From Perkinsus olseni (taxonomy: Eukaryota; Perkinsozoa; Perkinsida): a stretch of DNA of 61,724 nt. Within the stretch, counting starts at the first letter, position 1, and each line of letters starts with the position of its first letter. The stretch is from NCBI GenBank assembly GCA_013115125.1, contig JABANN010000147.1, forward strand, positions 1 to 61,724, written 5' to 3'. This document shows positions 44,451 to 55,488 of the stretch, in pieces. The position numbers and the translations under genes were made by a program. Below the pieces are notes generated by a model, which searched no databases, was not told the origin of the DNA, and saw only the letters and a list, made by a program, of their open reading frames with translations.

Positions 44451-44985
44451 TCAAACGAATGGGAAAGGATTGGCCGGGCTGGTCGCAACCGGGACGAACC
44501 CCCGGAAATAATCATATCCGCCGGTCTTCGAGGAGGTTGGAATAGAGAGGTCTACGCCGACCGATATCCCATACGCTAAATCGAAGAGCCAGAGAGTTCG
44601 ACCATCCGCCCAAACACCAACATCGACTGGACTTGAGTTGGGCGCCAGGATGACCGCCATTTCCAGAGTAGCGAAGCCAGTGTACCCAGAATTATTCGAG
44701 GCCATAAGTACACCTCCGTTAACTTGGCTGGGGCCCTTCAGAACGTACCCACAATAGCTCTTTTCCTGAAAACCCGCACCCGGTGGCAAACAACCCGGGG
44801 GCTTTTCATTCACAACGGGCAGACGCAGAGAACGAAGATCAGGGTCTTGCATAGGGTTGGCAACGGGACCATCCATTTTGAGGGCATCAGCGTTGGTAAC
44901 GATTATACCTTTTTAATGCTTTGTCTTCGAGACGGCCTCACAATTGACCCTGGTTGCATAAGCAGCACACATCAATGCGAGAGAA
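44451..44985 (-). pseudogene. Secreted family copy 2, decayed
   Basis: The readable part (about 44451-44876) starts near MDGPVANPMQDPDLRSLRLP and matches copy 1 closely through GCLPPGAGFQEKSYCGYVL, NNSGYTGFATLEMAVIL and GVWADGRTLWLFDLAYGISV. It then diverges after GGYDY, and the C-terminal half is missing. Upstream, nucleotide similarity to copy 3 resumes around 44890-44985 (the segment encoding the region before the hydrophobic anchor), but about 40 bp corresponding to the anchor are absent, so no secretion signal remains. This looks like a truncated pseudogene of the family, on the same strand as copies 1 and 3. Confidence 0.6.
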
Positions 44986-46167
44986 GTACGACAACTGTAT
45001 TAACAAAGAATTGTGACGCTCCAACATGCCATCGCAAGTTACAAATGCTCTGGCACAGTTGCCGTGGCCCGATGGACCAACTGAAATTAAGGATGCTGGA
45101 GCAATCCGCTGCATACTGAATGATTTGAGACTAAATATTGGTGTGTATACTAATCTCATATGGAGGGTGCATATGTCCGTGCTTATATGCAAGTCAGCGA
45201 AGATCACACGCGTCAAGTGGGACCAACCAAACCGTGAGCTTCAGCACGTTCACAATCCGGTCGTGACAGGGTGCAAGGGCCCGGAAAATGCGACCCTGCG
45301 TTCATCGCTCTGATTTGCTTGCTCATGAGTGCAAAAATGCCACCTTGGAAATCCATTCTTTGACGAATGCCGGTGCAGACTGGAACGGAGGAACGACCAA
45401 TGGTGGGAACCGCACGGTAGATTATGACCGGCGTATGCGGGCAACTGGTTGTGCGCATATGCGGAAATCATTTCTCGGAATTGCACGGATCGAGGGCTTG
45501 GTTACTAACGGGTCTTTGACCAGAGCGCGTTGGGAATAAGAGGAGACTTAAGAAAGCCAGGTTACCATCTCTGGGTGGTTGCTGCGTTGCACTTTCGGAG
45601 TCACTCTCCGACAGCATCGGAAGTGTTAACCAGGTTAGCTTAACCTCAATTGAACTTCACCTAAACTCCAGGCCCTAGAGAAGCGCTTGCTGCGATTGAC
45701 GATTCAAGATAAGACGTTCTGCAACGTCTGTAAGGAGCGGGGTAGAAGGTTCTCTTACTGTGGACTCAACCATCTGAATAGAAAAACGGTATTTTGCTAT
45801 CTCCCTTTGTGCTACTCCCTACAGTGAAGGCTCCTTTATGAAAGTCACGGGCGGCAGATGCTCGCAGCGAATACTGTGCAGGAGAAGTCCAAAAGTGATA
45901 TTCTCGCGGCCTGAAGTCCCAGTTCTCGAGAATCTCGAGCATCTATATCGTGGCCTTATGTGATTCGGAAGTGCGTGGCTACTTGACTTTTTCCGGCATC
46001 TGTTCAACACCATTGTGGATCATTTTTCGGAGAGCTGGTAGTGTTGAGCTAAGCACCCTATGATCTTACCGCGGAGCTGTTCTGGCCTAATCCTGTTGGT
46101 GAATATTGGGCGCATATCCCTAGTTTTTTGAGACCTAGTTCATTTTCGTTGAAAATTTGTGGCTTTT
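44986..46167. other. Gene-poor spacer upstream of POLQ
   Basis: About 1.2 kb with no recognisable coding sequence on either strand. The last 150 bp before the POLQ start are T-rich. It presumably contains the POLQ promoter; no specific element is assigned. Confidence 0.5.
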
Positions 46168-49100
46168 ATGGATATCGGTTCATTCGGACTGAAGGAGTCG
46201 TTAGTATTGGTCTACCGGACGAGAGGTGTGAACCAGCTCTACGAGTGGCAGAGTGAGTGCCTCTCCCTCCCTGGTGTCCTCGAGGGTAACCGAAACCTCA
46301 TCTACTGTGCCCCAACCAGTGGCGGTAAAACACTGGTGTCCGAGATCGTCATGCTCCGCCGACTTGCTGGTGATGGCCGTCGTGCTTTATTCGTGTTACC
46401 GTATATCAGTGTGGTCTCGGAGAAAGAGGCCTACCTCCAGAGTCTTTGCCGCCCTGCTCAGTACAAGGTGCAGGCTTTTTACGGAGGTTCTTCTGGCAAC
46501 TTCCTTGCGATGGAGCGGTACGACATAGCAGTATGCACCATCGAGAAGGCTAACAGCTTGGTCAATGCCCTTCTGGAACAGCCGGGGGTTGATCCTGGGT
46601 CAGAACTCTCACGACTGCTAGGTTGCCTGGTATTGGACGAACTCCATCTCCTCGGCGATAGTCAGCGGGGGTACCTCCTGGAAGTCCTAGTAGCTAAGGT
46701 ACGGTACTTTGCCCCGACATGCCAGATAGTCGGCATGTCTGCAACGCTTCCGAACGTCTCTGAAGTAGCAGCTTGGCTTGACGCCAGCCTTTACGTCACG
46801 GACTTCCGCCCCGTCCCCCTGCACGAGTACGTAGTGTGCACGCGAACTGTCTTCACCTGTGATGGAGATCGTAGACCAGTTCGTGCCCTTGAGGACTCCA
46901 ACAAGCTGATGCCCGCGACAGATACCGACGGGTTCATGCTCGCCGTGTGGGAGGCCGTATCAGTTGGCAATTCAGTACTCGTGTTCTGCCCCTCTAAAAT
47001 GAAGTGTGAGGTAGCATGCGGTCTTCTAACTAAATCGTTGCCTTGGGCGTCCGCCCCTCTTGCGCCCCAGGATACCCATAACCACCGCCTTCAACTGCGT
47101 GCTGAGCTCGAACTGTGCAGCTGCAACACGGGCGCCGGGCTGGACAAGAACTTGGCCGATGGCATCTTGGTCGGGGTGGCCTTCCACCACAGCGGCCTTA
47201 CTACTGAGGAGCGGGATATTGTGGAGCGGGGATATAGGAGTGGAGCTATTACGTGCCTTACTTGTACCAGTACTCTCGCAGCTGGAGTGAACCTTCCTGC
47301 CCAGCGAGTCGTCTTTAGAACTCCATTCATCGCCACAGAGTTCCTCGACACGACAAGGTACCGACAAATGTCTGGCAGAGCTGGCCGGTCGGGTCATTCC
47401 AGTGCCTCGGGTGAAAGCTACGTCATTTGCTCCAGCGAAGTTGAGAAGAAACGTGTAACGTCGATGGCCGTGGCTGCGTTGCCGCCTCTTAGAAGCGCTC
47501 TTGGCCAGAACTGTGTAGGCTTACAGCGTCTCTTATTAGAGGTTATGGCGACGGCCGGCCAGATGAAGGACGATCAGATCATGCGTTTGGCGAGAGCCAC
47601 CTTCCTGGATCGCCAGCTCGACGCGCCAAGCGACCAGAAGAAGAGGCGCAACAGCGTAGCTGAGGATTTTCCTGCGGTCCACGCCGGTATGAAGTACCTG
47701 TTATCGACAGAGATGGTCCGCTTTAACCGTGACAACCAGCTGTACATGGCTACTCCTCTCGGACGAGCTGTGTGTGCTAGCGGCCTCAGCTGTGAAGCGG
47801 GTATCGTGCTTTGGGAGGAGCTGAAGCGCCTTCGGAATCAGACCGGTCTGTGCCTGGAGGGAGAGCTTCACTTAATCTACCTGGCGACGCCATGGGAAGC
47901 GTCAGTTTCCGAGTCGTTGATCGACTGGAATGTCTATGCTGCCGTTGTTGAAGGCGACCTCAGCAAACAGCAGCAAGCGTCTCTGGATGTCATTGGCATC
48001 AGTATGGCGAAGATACAACAAGCTTCGATACAAGGGAGGCTCAGTCAGGCTGCCAAAGAACGCGATCCTGAAGGATGTCGCCGGGTCGTGAAGTTCTACA
48101 GTACTCTCCTAATTTGGGCCCTAATGTGTGAGATACCGATAGAACAGGTTATCCATCGTTTTGGATCCAAGATAGGCCGAGGCTTGCTGCAGTCCCTCAT
48201 ATCCTCTGCCAGTGCGTTCACTTCGTGCATTGCGGTTTTCTGCGGCAAACTCCGCTGGAGAGTCCTAGAATCCGTCTTCGACACCTTTGCTGGCCGTCTG
48301 TCCAGCATGTGCCATCGTCGGCCTGAGCTGCTCGCTTTGTCTGAGATACCCAAGCTGTCGCCAGCCTGGGCACGCCAGTTGTATGATGCGGGCTTTGTGA
48401 GTCCGAAGATGGTGGCTGGTGCTACTCCTCAAGAATTACAGTCGGTCCTGCGGCGTGTTCTACCGCGACAGATTCCTGATGTACCGGAAGACGCTCTTGA
48501 GAGGCTCATCAAGGACGCTGCCCTCACAGCCAAAGAGCAGCGGAAACAGAAGCTGAGAGAGGCTAGGGAGGTTCAAGTCACGGTCTCCCACCGGCCTATA
48601 CCGGAGGCTCCTCCTGTTGTGCTGAGTACGCCATTTGTTTCTGACGAGAATGACCCCACAGTGCAGCCGCGCAGTCCTGTCAGATCTACTCGGCTGTCGT
48701 CTGCCAGTATGTTCACTCCTGGTGGTGGCTGTGGGGACCCATCCCAGGTGGGGTTCACGCCTGCGACGGGCTATAACGACGTATTGGATCCGACAGAGTT
48801 CCTGTGGGCATCTCAACGCAACCGATGTGATGTGACCGTCGAGGTGGACCCTGAGCGGCTGTCAGCTGGTTTGAGTAGACTCGGCCGTAGGAGTCTCACG
48901 CTGAAAGACAGGTTGTCGAGGTCCTCAGCTCAAGGGCAAGCGCTCTCCTCGATGCATCCAGCCAAGCGAAGGCGTCTCACAGCAGCCTCCGTCCGCACCT
49001 CGGGAGAGGCTGCCACTCCAGACACCTCCCTCCTCGAGCAGGACGTTGAGCCGATGGAGCGACGTCGTAGCTCGGTTGCCAACCCCCGAGACTTGCAGCA

Positions 49101-51617
49101 GCGCTACTGGATGGTGCGGTTCCTCGCCGCTATGCCTCCCCTCGCCAGTGCAGGGGGTCTCTTCGACCTCACCGACGTCATCCGCGAGGGAATCAATGTT
49201 CTGGTATGCCAACCGGGAGTCCGGGACAGCATGACCGTAATGTGGCTTTACGGCAATGCTGTGGAATACGCTATAGTGAACGAGTCTATGGATGAACTGA
49301 GGTGCATCCTCGAGGGCACGGCTCAATATAAACTCATCATCACAGAATCAGCGGCTGACTTCTGGAGGTTGTTGAAGCGAAAGAACCCCGTCATGCGGTG
49401 CTCAGCGTGCACGTCTACGGTCGTCGTAGACCCGCAGCTTATGTCCTGGCTCCGCGACCCGGAGGACTCAACTGGCCCGTCGCTGGAGAAGTATGTCAAG
49501 CGACTGTCAGCTCCTCATTATCTCGACCGAGACTTGAAGCAGTGTCTTGCTCTTTACACTCTCTGCGCGGAACTTGGTCGTGGCTTGGTGCAGCACCCAG
49601 GCCTCCTCGAGCTCCTTGTTACGTTGGAGGCACCCACTGCTGCTCTCCTTGTCGACATGGAGACGACAGGGCTGATGGTCACTCCGTCTTACTGGTTTCA
49701 CTGGCAGGGCAAACATGCGAGGTATAAAATACAGGCTCTCGAAGTAGCCGTTCGAGAGGCTGTTGGCCGCTATGTAGCCCTAGGGAACGCCGAGGATGTT
49801 AGCAAGGCCATATTCGATGACCTTGCTGTACCGGTACCCGAAGGACTGAGGCCGCGTAAGGTGAAGAAGAACGGTCACAAAATCTACGCCGTGGACCAGA
49901 AGATGCTCATGCAGCTGGAACCTCCCGAGCGCTGCCGTGATCTCTTCGACTGGATCATAGAGCACCGGCGTCTCAGTCACGCCCTGAGCAAATACGCTAT
50001 CATCGACCGTCACGTGATACATGATGGACTGAGAGTTCACACTGTCTTCTCCCAGACGGGTGAGCTCTTGCGTATATCATTCATGCTGCTCCCTGAACGG
50101 CCCTCCTGTTTTCCGGCAGGCACTGCTACGGGGCGGCTGAAGTCAACGGACCCGAATTTGCTGACGGTGGAGAATGCTTTCGAAATATCAGATGTGTGCC
50201 GGCCCTCTGTGGCGACTGACTTCCATGGAGGACACCTCAATCTGCTACAAGAAGGTGATTCTTCGGTCGTACGATGGTCCCCTTCAGGATGTTTAGGTAC
50301 CGACGTATTCGCGTCCCTCATAACTGCGCCTCCGCCCTCGCATCGGGCCCTCATCGAAGCAAGACTGGTCTCCGTGTCGGGTAGCCTTACTGCAGCCGAC
50401 GAAATCGTTCCCGGTGCGATCTCGGCTGCTGTGAGGGGGCGCCCTCTCGGCGAGTAGGACTACATTTCAATCCATAAGCACTGAAGCCATAGTGTTCAGG
50501 TACTGGTCCACATATGGTTGGCCGGGTTACAACAACGCGGATGCAGCTCGTCGTGTCCCTCAATGTACAGTGCAGCTCGCGACGGGGCAGAAACTCGTGT
50601 GGGCCTTCAGGAGGGACCCGTGCGACTCAAAAAACAGGCTGACACTCAGGTTCCCTGCGGACCAAGTCTTCCGTCAGAATGCCGCCGTCACACTCACTGG
50701 TGTTGATGCCAATGCTCGGAAACGCATTATAGCCTTACGGTATGCCTTCGTTGCTCCCAAGGGGCGATTGCTTCTCAGTGTTGACTACTGCCAGCTTGAG
50801 GTGATCTATTCCGTTGCGGCAAAGAATCCACCATCACGTATGGTTAGGCCCGGCTCTTGGCACACTTCTGCGGAGATCCGAGGCTCATCGCACTCTTCAA
50901 CCAGCCAGTTGCAGAACGTTCAGTAGAGCCGACCTACGACATCTTCATCCACATAGCGTCAACGTGGCTGTCTAAGCCGCTGAGTGAGGTCACTGACGTA
51001 GAGCGCAATGGTATCAAGCAGCTAGTTTATGGGGTCATTTACGGTATGGGCGCTCGCAGCTTATCTCGAGAAATGGGTGTCACACTAGCGGAGGGTGAAG
51101 CTCTGATGAACAAATTCGACAGCGAGTTTCCACGAGTGCGTGAGTGGACGAGGTCAGTCATCCAGGATGCCACTAGGGAGGGCGCTTCTGTACCGAGCAT
51201 ACTTGGCCGACCTCGGCATTTGGCTGGGCTCGGTGGCACTCCACAGGAGCGAGCAAGAGCGCAGAGGCAAGCCGTGAACACCACGTGCCAAGCTAGTGCG
51301 GCAGACATCATGAAAGCCGCTACGCTAAAGGTCGCTGCGAGGCTGATGACGATGCGGGACGAGAACGGGTAGCCCATCGCTGGTCAGTGGGAGAACTCCA
51401 TCGAGGATGTTCTCCTTTCAGTCGTCCCCCAGCTGAAATACTCCTGCAAATTCACGACGAGCTGCTCCTCGAGGTCGATGAAGATCGGGTCGGGGATATT
51501 GCAGACATTGTCGTCGAGGCTATGGTGAAGGCTGTTCCATTGACCGTTAAACTGCAGGTGAAGTGGGGGACAGGCCGGACCTGGGGATCTATACAAACAG
51601 CATGTATCGGTGCATAG
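46168..51617 (+). CDS. POLQ: DNA polymerase theta (helicase-polymerase)
   Basis: POLQ joins double-strand breaks by microhomology (theta-mediated end joining). The start at 46168 gives MDIGSFGLKESLVLVYRTRG. The N-terminal superfamily 2 helicase shows YCAPTSGGKT (Walker A), LVLDELHLLGD (DExH), VGMSATLPN, FHHSGLTTEERDIVE and QMSGRAGRSG. A ratchet/helix-hairpin region follows, then a short, serine-rich linker (about residues 800-960), much shorter than in animals. The C-terminal A-family polymerase has a degenerate exonuclease-like part (LVDMETTGLMV), the fingers/palm start TATGRLKSTDPNLLTVENAF (joined across intron 50060-50119), motif A LLLSVDYCQLE|ARLLAHFCGD, motif B RNGIKQLVYGVIYGMGARS and motif C QIHDELLLEV. 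All catalytic acidic residues appear present. At least four introns lie in the polymerase part. The stop is at 51615-51617. Confidence 0.93.
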
Positions 51618-52254
51618 TTTCTCATATCCTATTTGCATGAGTTTTATAGGGCCGTTCTCGGGCGGAGTTTCCATGGTTAAAGCACTCTGGGCTGATGAGT
51701 CTTGGGGGAGCCGTTTCGCGAGAACATCGAGGCAGCGACAAGCGTCGCTCCTCCATTGAAAACCGCTGTTTTGTTCCCCGTCAACAGGCTGGAAGCTCTC
51801 GCCGACTTCTCCGGCTATCGACGGCTCGATGGTAAGGGTTCTCTCCACTACCCACCAGCTCATCGCGTCACCTGGGGTCAGTCACCGAGAGTTGTGAGTG
51901 ATGGCTTAGCATACAACGCGATGAGCGTAACTGTTACGGTGATTGTTGTGCTATAAGTATATCGGAGGTCCTCGTTGTTCGTTGTTTAATACATCCGAAC
52001 CGCCCTTCTCTAATGCTGTGCTTGTTGCCGAGTAGCGACGCGGTTTCACGTTCGGACATGGGCAATCGAGGCTTCTTCAACTCCGTCAAGCCAGCAAGAC
52101 CGGTGCTCCTTCCATCCTGGAAGTTCCATGCCTTGCATTCATACAGTGTTTTCCTCTATTAGAGAGCATTTTAGAGACGGCCGGCAATTTGAGAAAGATT
52201 TACATACGTGTGGACCGCTGAGACCTCCGAAGCATACGATTCTATAGTGCACGC

Positions 52255-52395
52255 CAGCCAAGGGGGAAACTCTCATGAACAAATACGATAGCTCCGACGA
52301 GCGGGCGAGTCGCCTACAAGATCGGTAATCCAAGGCGCCACCACGCAGGATGCATCTGTACGAGCATACTTGGCCAACCTCGATATTTGTTCGAT
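52255..52395 (+). pseudogene. Decayed fragment of a POLQ polymerase exon
   Basis: This segment is clearly related to POLQ nucleotides about 51090-51235. Shared runs include CTCATGAACAAATACGA (POLQ CTGATGAACAAATTCGA), AGGATGCATCTGTACGAGCA (POLQ AGGGCGCTTCTGTACCGAGC) and ATACTTGGCC. It keeps POLQ orientation but is short, with no open frame of useful length. It lies about 640 bp downstream of the POLQ stop. Confidence 0.7.
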
Positions 52396-52454
52396 GCCAC
52401 TTCGCTGAGGTAAGCTTGAGCGCAGGAGCCGGCGGTGATCACTACGGCGCGGTA

Positions 52455-52640
52455 ACCTGTCGTTAATCGCGATCTGACGATGTGGCAGCTGAGTTCGGAC
52501 TACGATTACACCATCAATTAAACTCGAGAGAGGATGCAGCAATGGGCGGTGCAATAGTCCCCATAGAACACTGTAGAGCACTGGTAGTGCTGAGTGGCTA
52601 CGAGAGCTAAGTGGTGTTGACTCTCCATTTCGGAGCCCTA
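52455..52640 (-). pseudogene. Decayed fragment of the WDR82 last exon
   Basis: This patch resembles 55645-55780, the last coding exon of the WDR82-like gene. Shared runs include GATCTGA...ATGTGGCAGCTGAG, ACCATCAA and a CAATGGGCGGTGCA / GATCGGCGGTGCA segment. Weaker similarity continues to about 52625 (GAGAGCTAAGTGGTGTTGAC versus GAGTGCTAAGTTGGGTCTC). It has the same orientation as the WDR82 gene and begins about 60 bp after the POLQ fragment. Confidence 0.55.
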
Positions 52641-53366
52641 GGGTTAAGTCCTGATGTTTTTGAAGATTCTGCAATTTACTTCGAAACGTTCATCTAAGGT
52701 GTTCACCCCCTTTCTCGGTTTGTCACTTCACTTGGATGCTCTGAGCATCATGCGCATATACTGCTGATCTGCGAATTTCCTATGTATGCGACGCATACTA
52801 CGCGTGCGCGAAGGGTCGCATGATTAATCATTGTAATCGGAATAGTGGCAGCCACTAAGTGGCTCTGCTATTCTGGTTGCACCGTCTATCAGTAGGCTAT
52901 CTACGTATTCTTCTCTATCTCTGAATGAATATTATTCCCTCGATGTAAATCTTCATGACTTTTTCTCTGCAAGTACATTCTATTGGATCTGTTATTTCAT
53001 TTCTTTTTTTCTTCGATCATTCTAGTACTGTTACTAGCGCTATTCCTATTACATTCTATTTCTATCACTCGCAACACGTCTAACGATGGGTATACAAATG
53101 GAAAAGGGTTGGCCACGCAATGGTGGTTGTTCTCATCAAGACATCATTGAAAGACTATGAGTCGTATACGACAATAATTGCACTACGGAGCCGGCAGAAT
53201 CACACTGAATAACTGGTGACGACAGAAATAAAGACTTCAAGAATCGAACTATGTATGATTACGACAATTACGGTGGTTGAGCAAAACTAGCCGATAGTTC
53301 AAAGAAGGACGGGCTCGATTCGACATAGATCATGTGAAAAATAACAAAAACTAATGTGGATCCATA

Positions 53367-54196
53367 TCAGACTGTGAACTCGAAAACGGGAAAGCGGTTG
53401 TTGTAGGCGATGCGCAAAGCGTCCATTCTACCATGGGTACCAATATCCACGTACCCGGTACAATGCCAAGGCTGGAACGCTTTGGTACTACGCACGAGAT
53501 CTCCGGTGAACACTATGCCAGATTCCCAGGCACCAATTGTTCCTTCTGCAAAGACAGTTACCACGAGCGAATGCCATCCATCCGTCGTATCCACAGAAGC
53601 ATAGGCAGTGCCATTGGACTCCGCCCTCACGGTGCCGAAGAAAGGGACTGTCACTCTGGTTTTCAGGAATACTAGGAATGTGATCTCCTTCCCATGATTG
53701 AAATCGTACCCGTCGGTCTTCGAGAAAGTCGGAATGGAGAGCTCTACGCCGACCGAGATCCCAGCTGGCAGATTGAAGAGCCAGATAGTTTTGCCATCCG
53801 CCCAAACACCAACATCGACTGGGCTTGAGTTAGACGCCAGCATGACCGCCAATTCCAGAGTAGCGAACCCAGTGTACCCAGAATTATTCGAGGCCATAAG
53901 TACACCCGCGTTAACTTAGTGAGGGCCCTTCAAAACATACCCGCAATAGCTCTTTCCCTGGAAACCCGCGCCTGGGGACAAACAACCTGGGGGTTTTCAG
54001 CCACAACTGGCAAATGTAGAGAACGGAGTTCAGGGTCCTGGATAGGGTTGGCAATGGTACCATCCATCTCGAGGGCAGCAACGCAGACCGAAATAACCAC
54101 TTGGATCAAGACAATGTAGAGAACGATTATACCTTTCCAACCCTTTGTGTTCGAGGCGCCCTCGCAAGTGAACCTGGCTCCGATAGCAGTAGTCAT
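53367..54196 (-). pseudogene. Secreted family copy 3, decayed
   Basis: This copy spans the whole family length. The start at 54196 gives MTTAIGARFTCEGAS and a hydrophobic anchor (IIVLYIVLIQVVISVCVAA), then EMDGTIANPIQDPELRSLHL. The frame then breaks in about two places between 53880 and 54010. The open part resumes at 53897 with NNSGYTGFATLELAVMLASN and GVWADGKTIWLFNLPAGISV, then RVTVPFFGTVRAESNGTAYA, and ends FPVFEFTV at 53367. The middle third is the most similar to copy 1. The C-terminus differs from copy 1. It is probably a recent pseudogene, unless an unrecognised intron removes the broken section. Confidence 0.6.
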
Positions 54197-55488
54197 CAGT
54201 CCAGTATGGTAAAGTATGGGAGCTCGCCCATCGAATGGCTATGGCTATGAATGGTGGTTTTGACCCCGTCAGACTTACGCACAAGCCGTTCAGGATTGTA
54301 CAACCCCCACAACGGTAACCAGAATATCACAATGACCACGAAGCAGGCCAGCCGGGAACTGGGCAGTTGGAGACGCTTTTACACCCGAGTGATACTTCAG
54401 GGGCACACACCTATAACTCATAGTGATTGCGAATGACTGTCGGACTGCTTCTGAGAGGAGCCTCACGTGAGACGAGCATTGTGAGTGTGACACAATTTTT
54501 GGGACAACGCACAGGAGGGAAGCAAGTAGGGGTTTTCGGAATGGGTTCGAAGAGACGAAGCTTGGTGAAAGGAGTCTCCTCTGAGGAGGGTCCTCAGAAA
54601 AAAAGTGTGAAAAAAACTGCCACGGGAGCAAAATCGACTCCTCTGCATGAGGGAGGAGGGTTGAGCTGCACATGATTATTGCGTCGATGCGCCCGGTGAG
54701 TACGTGCGCACTGTAGTGGCAACTACCTTCATTGCTGCTACGTACCCACCTTGCTCTTCGTGCGCCTTTGCACGTTATACGTATCGTTATTCGTGCCCTC
54801 GTTCGTCCCAGTGAACACGTGCATTTCTCGTCAAGCTATGGAACATACGTTCACCCTAGATCCAACAACTAGATCAGTTTTCCCGAACTCCTCTCGAGTC
54901 CGGTTCCACCTTTCTTTGAGCCCCGTCTCAAATAGCCACACTGTACTGAGTTATATAGTGCACGTGCATGCGGGCTCATCAACGAGCGCCGACTCATTCT
55001 GTCTCATCTTCGCGCCGACTTCGACTTCGCTCTTGCGACTGAGAACTTGAACTATTCCCACTATCGTGAAATGAACCCGGGAGGACGTGGCATGCTCAGT
55101 GGTCTCAAAACAGAGAGTCTTCATCAGACTATGATAATGTGATCGAGGAGTCGTCGCCAGAAGATCTTTCGCTATCCGTTGGAGTGCGTGTCGGGCAGGT
55201 CCAAGCCCCAACTCTGCCATAGGAGTGACAAAAGACATGGCACGTCACGTCGCATTTGTTGAACCACCGCAAGTCGATTTCAGTCCCAGCCCACTAAAGT
55301 TTTCGTCTAGATGGTGAAGGCTTGGAGCCCTAGGCTTCACCGTGAAGCTGCTGATTCGACGTTAAAATTTCGGGCGGAGTGAGGGAAGAGAATGTAACGT
55401 TGCGGTTCATTCAATTCTCCGAAAATAAAAGTAGTCTGAAGTCCCTTACTGAAAAACAAGAATACTAACAGTGAGAAACATCGTACAA
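54197..55488. other. Gene-poor spacer
   Basis: About 1.3 kb with no recognisable gene. A small basic plus-strand frame at 54433-54675 (SKRRSLVKGVSS, then KKSVKKTATGAKS) is noted but has no further support. Confidence 0.45.

Larger units (their letters stand above)
51618..53366. other. Gene-poor region downstream of POLQ, containing gene debris
   Basis: About 1.75 kb without an intact gene. The part at 52255-52640 resembles fragments of POLQ and of WDR82 and is listed separately. 52640-53366 is AT-rich compared with its surroundings and shows no coding signal. Confidence 0.55.

Noticed and set aside
50455-50457. In-frame stop apparently truncating POLQ before the polymerase active site
   Set aside because: Motifs A, B and C follow on the same strand and an intron with acceptor at about 50500 removes the stop, so the gene is not truncated.
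52640-53366. AT-rich stretch considered as a replication origin or centromere piece
   Set aside because: It is short, with no repeat structure; base composition alone does not support either call.
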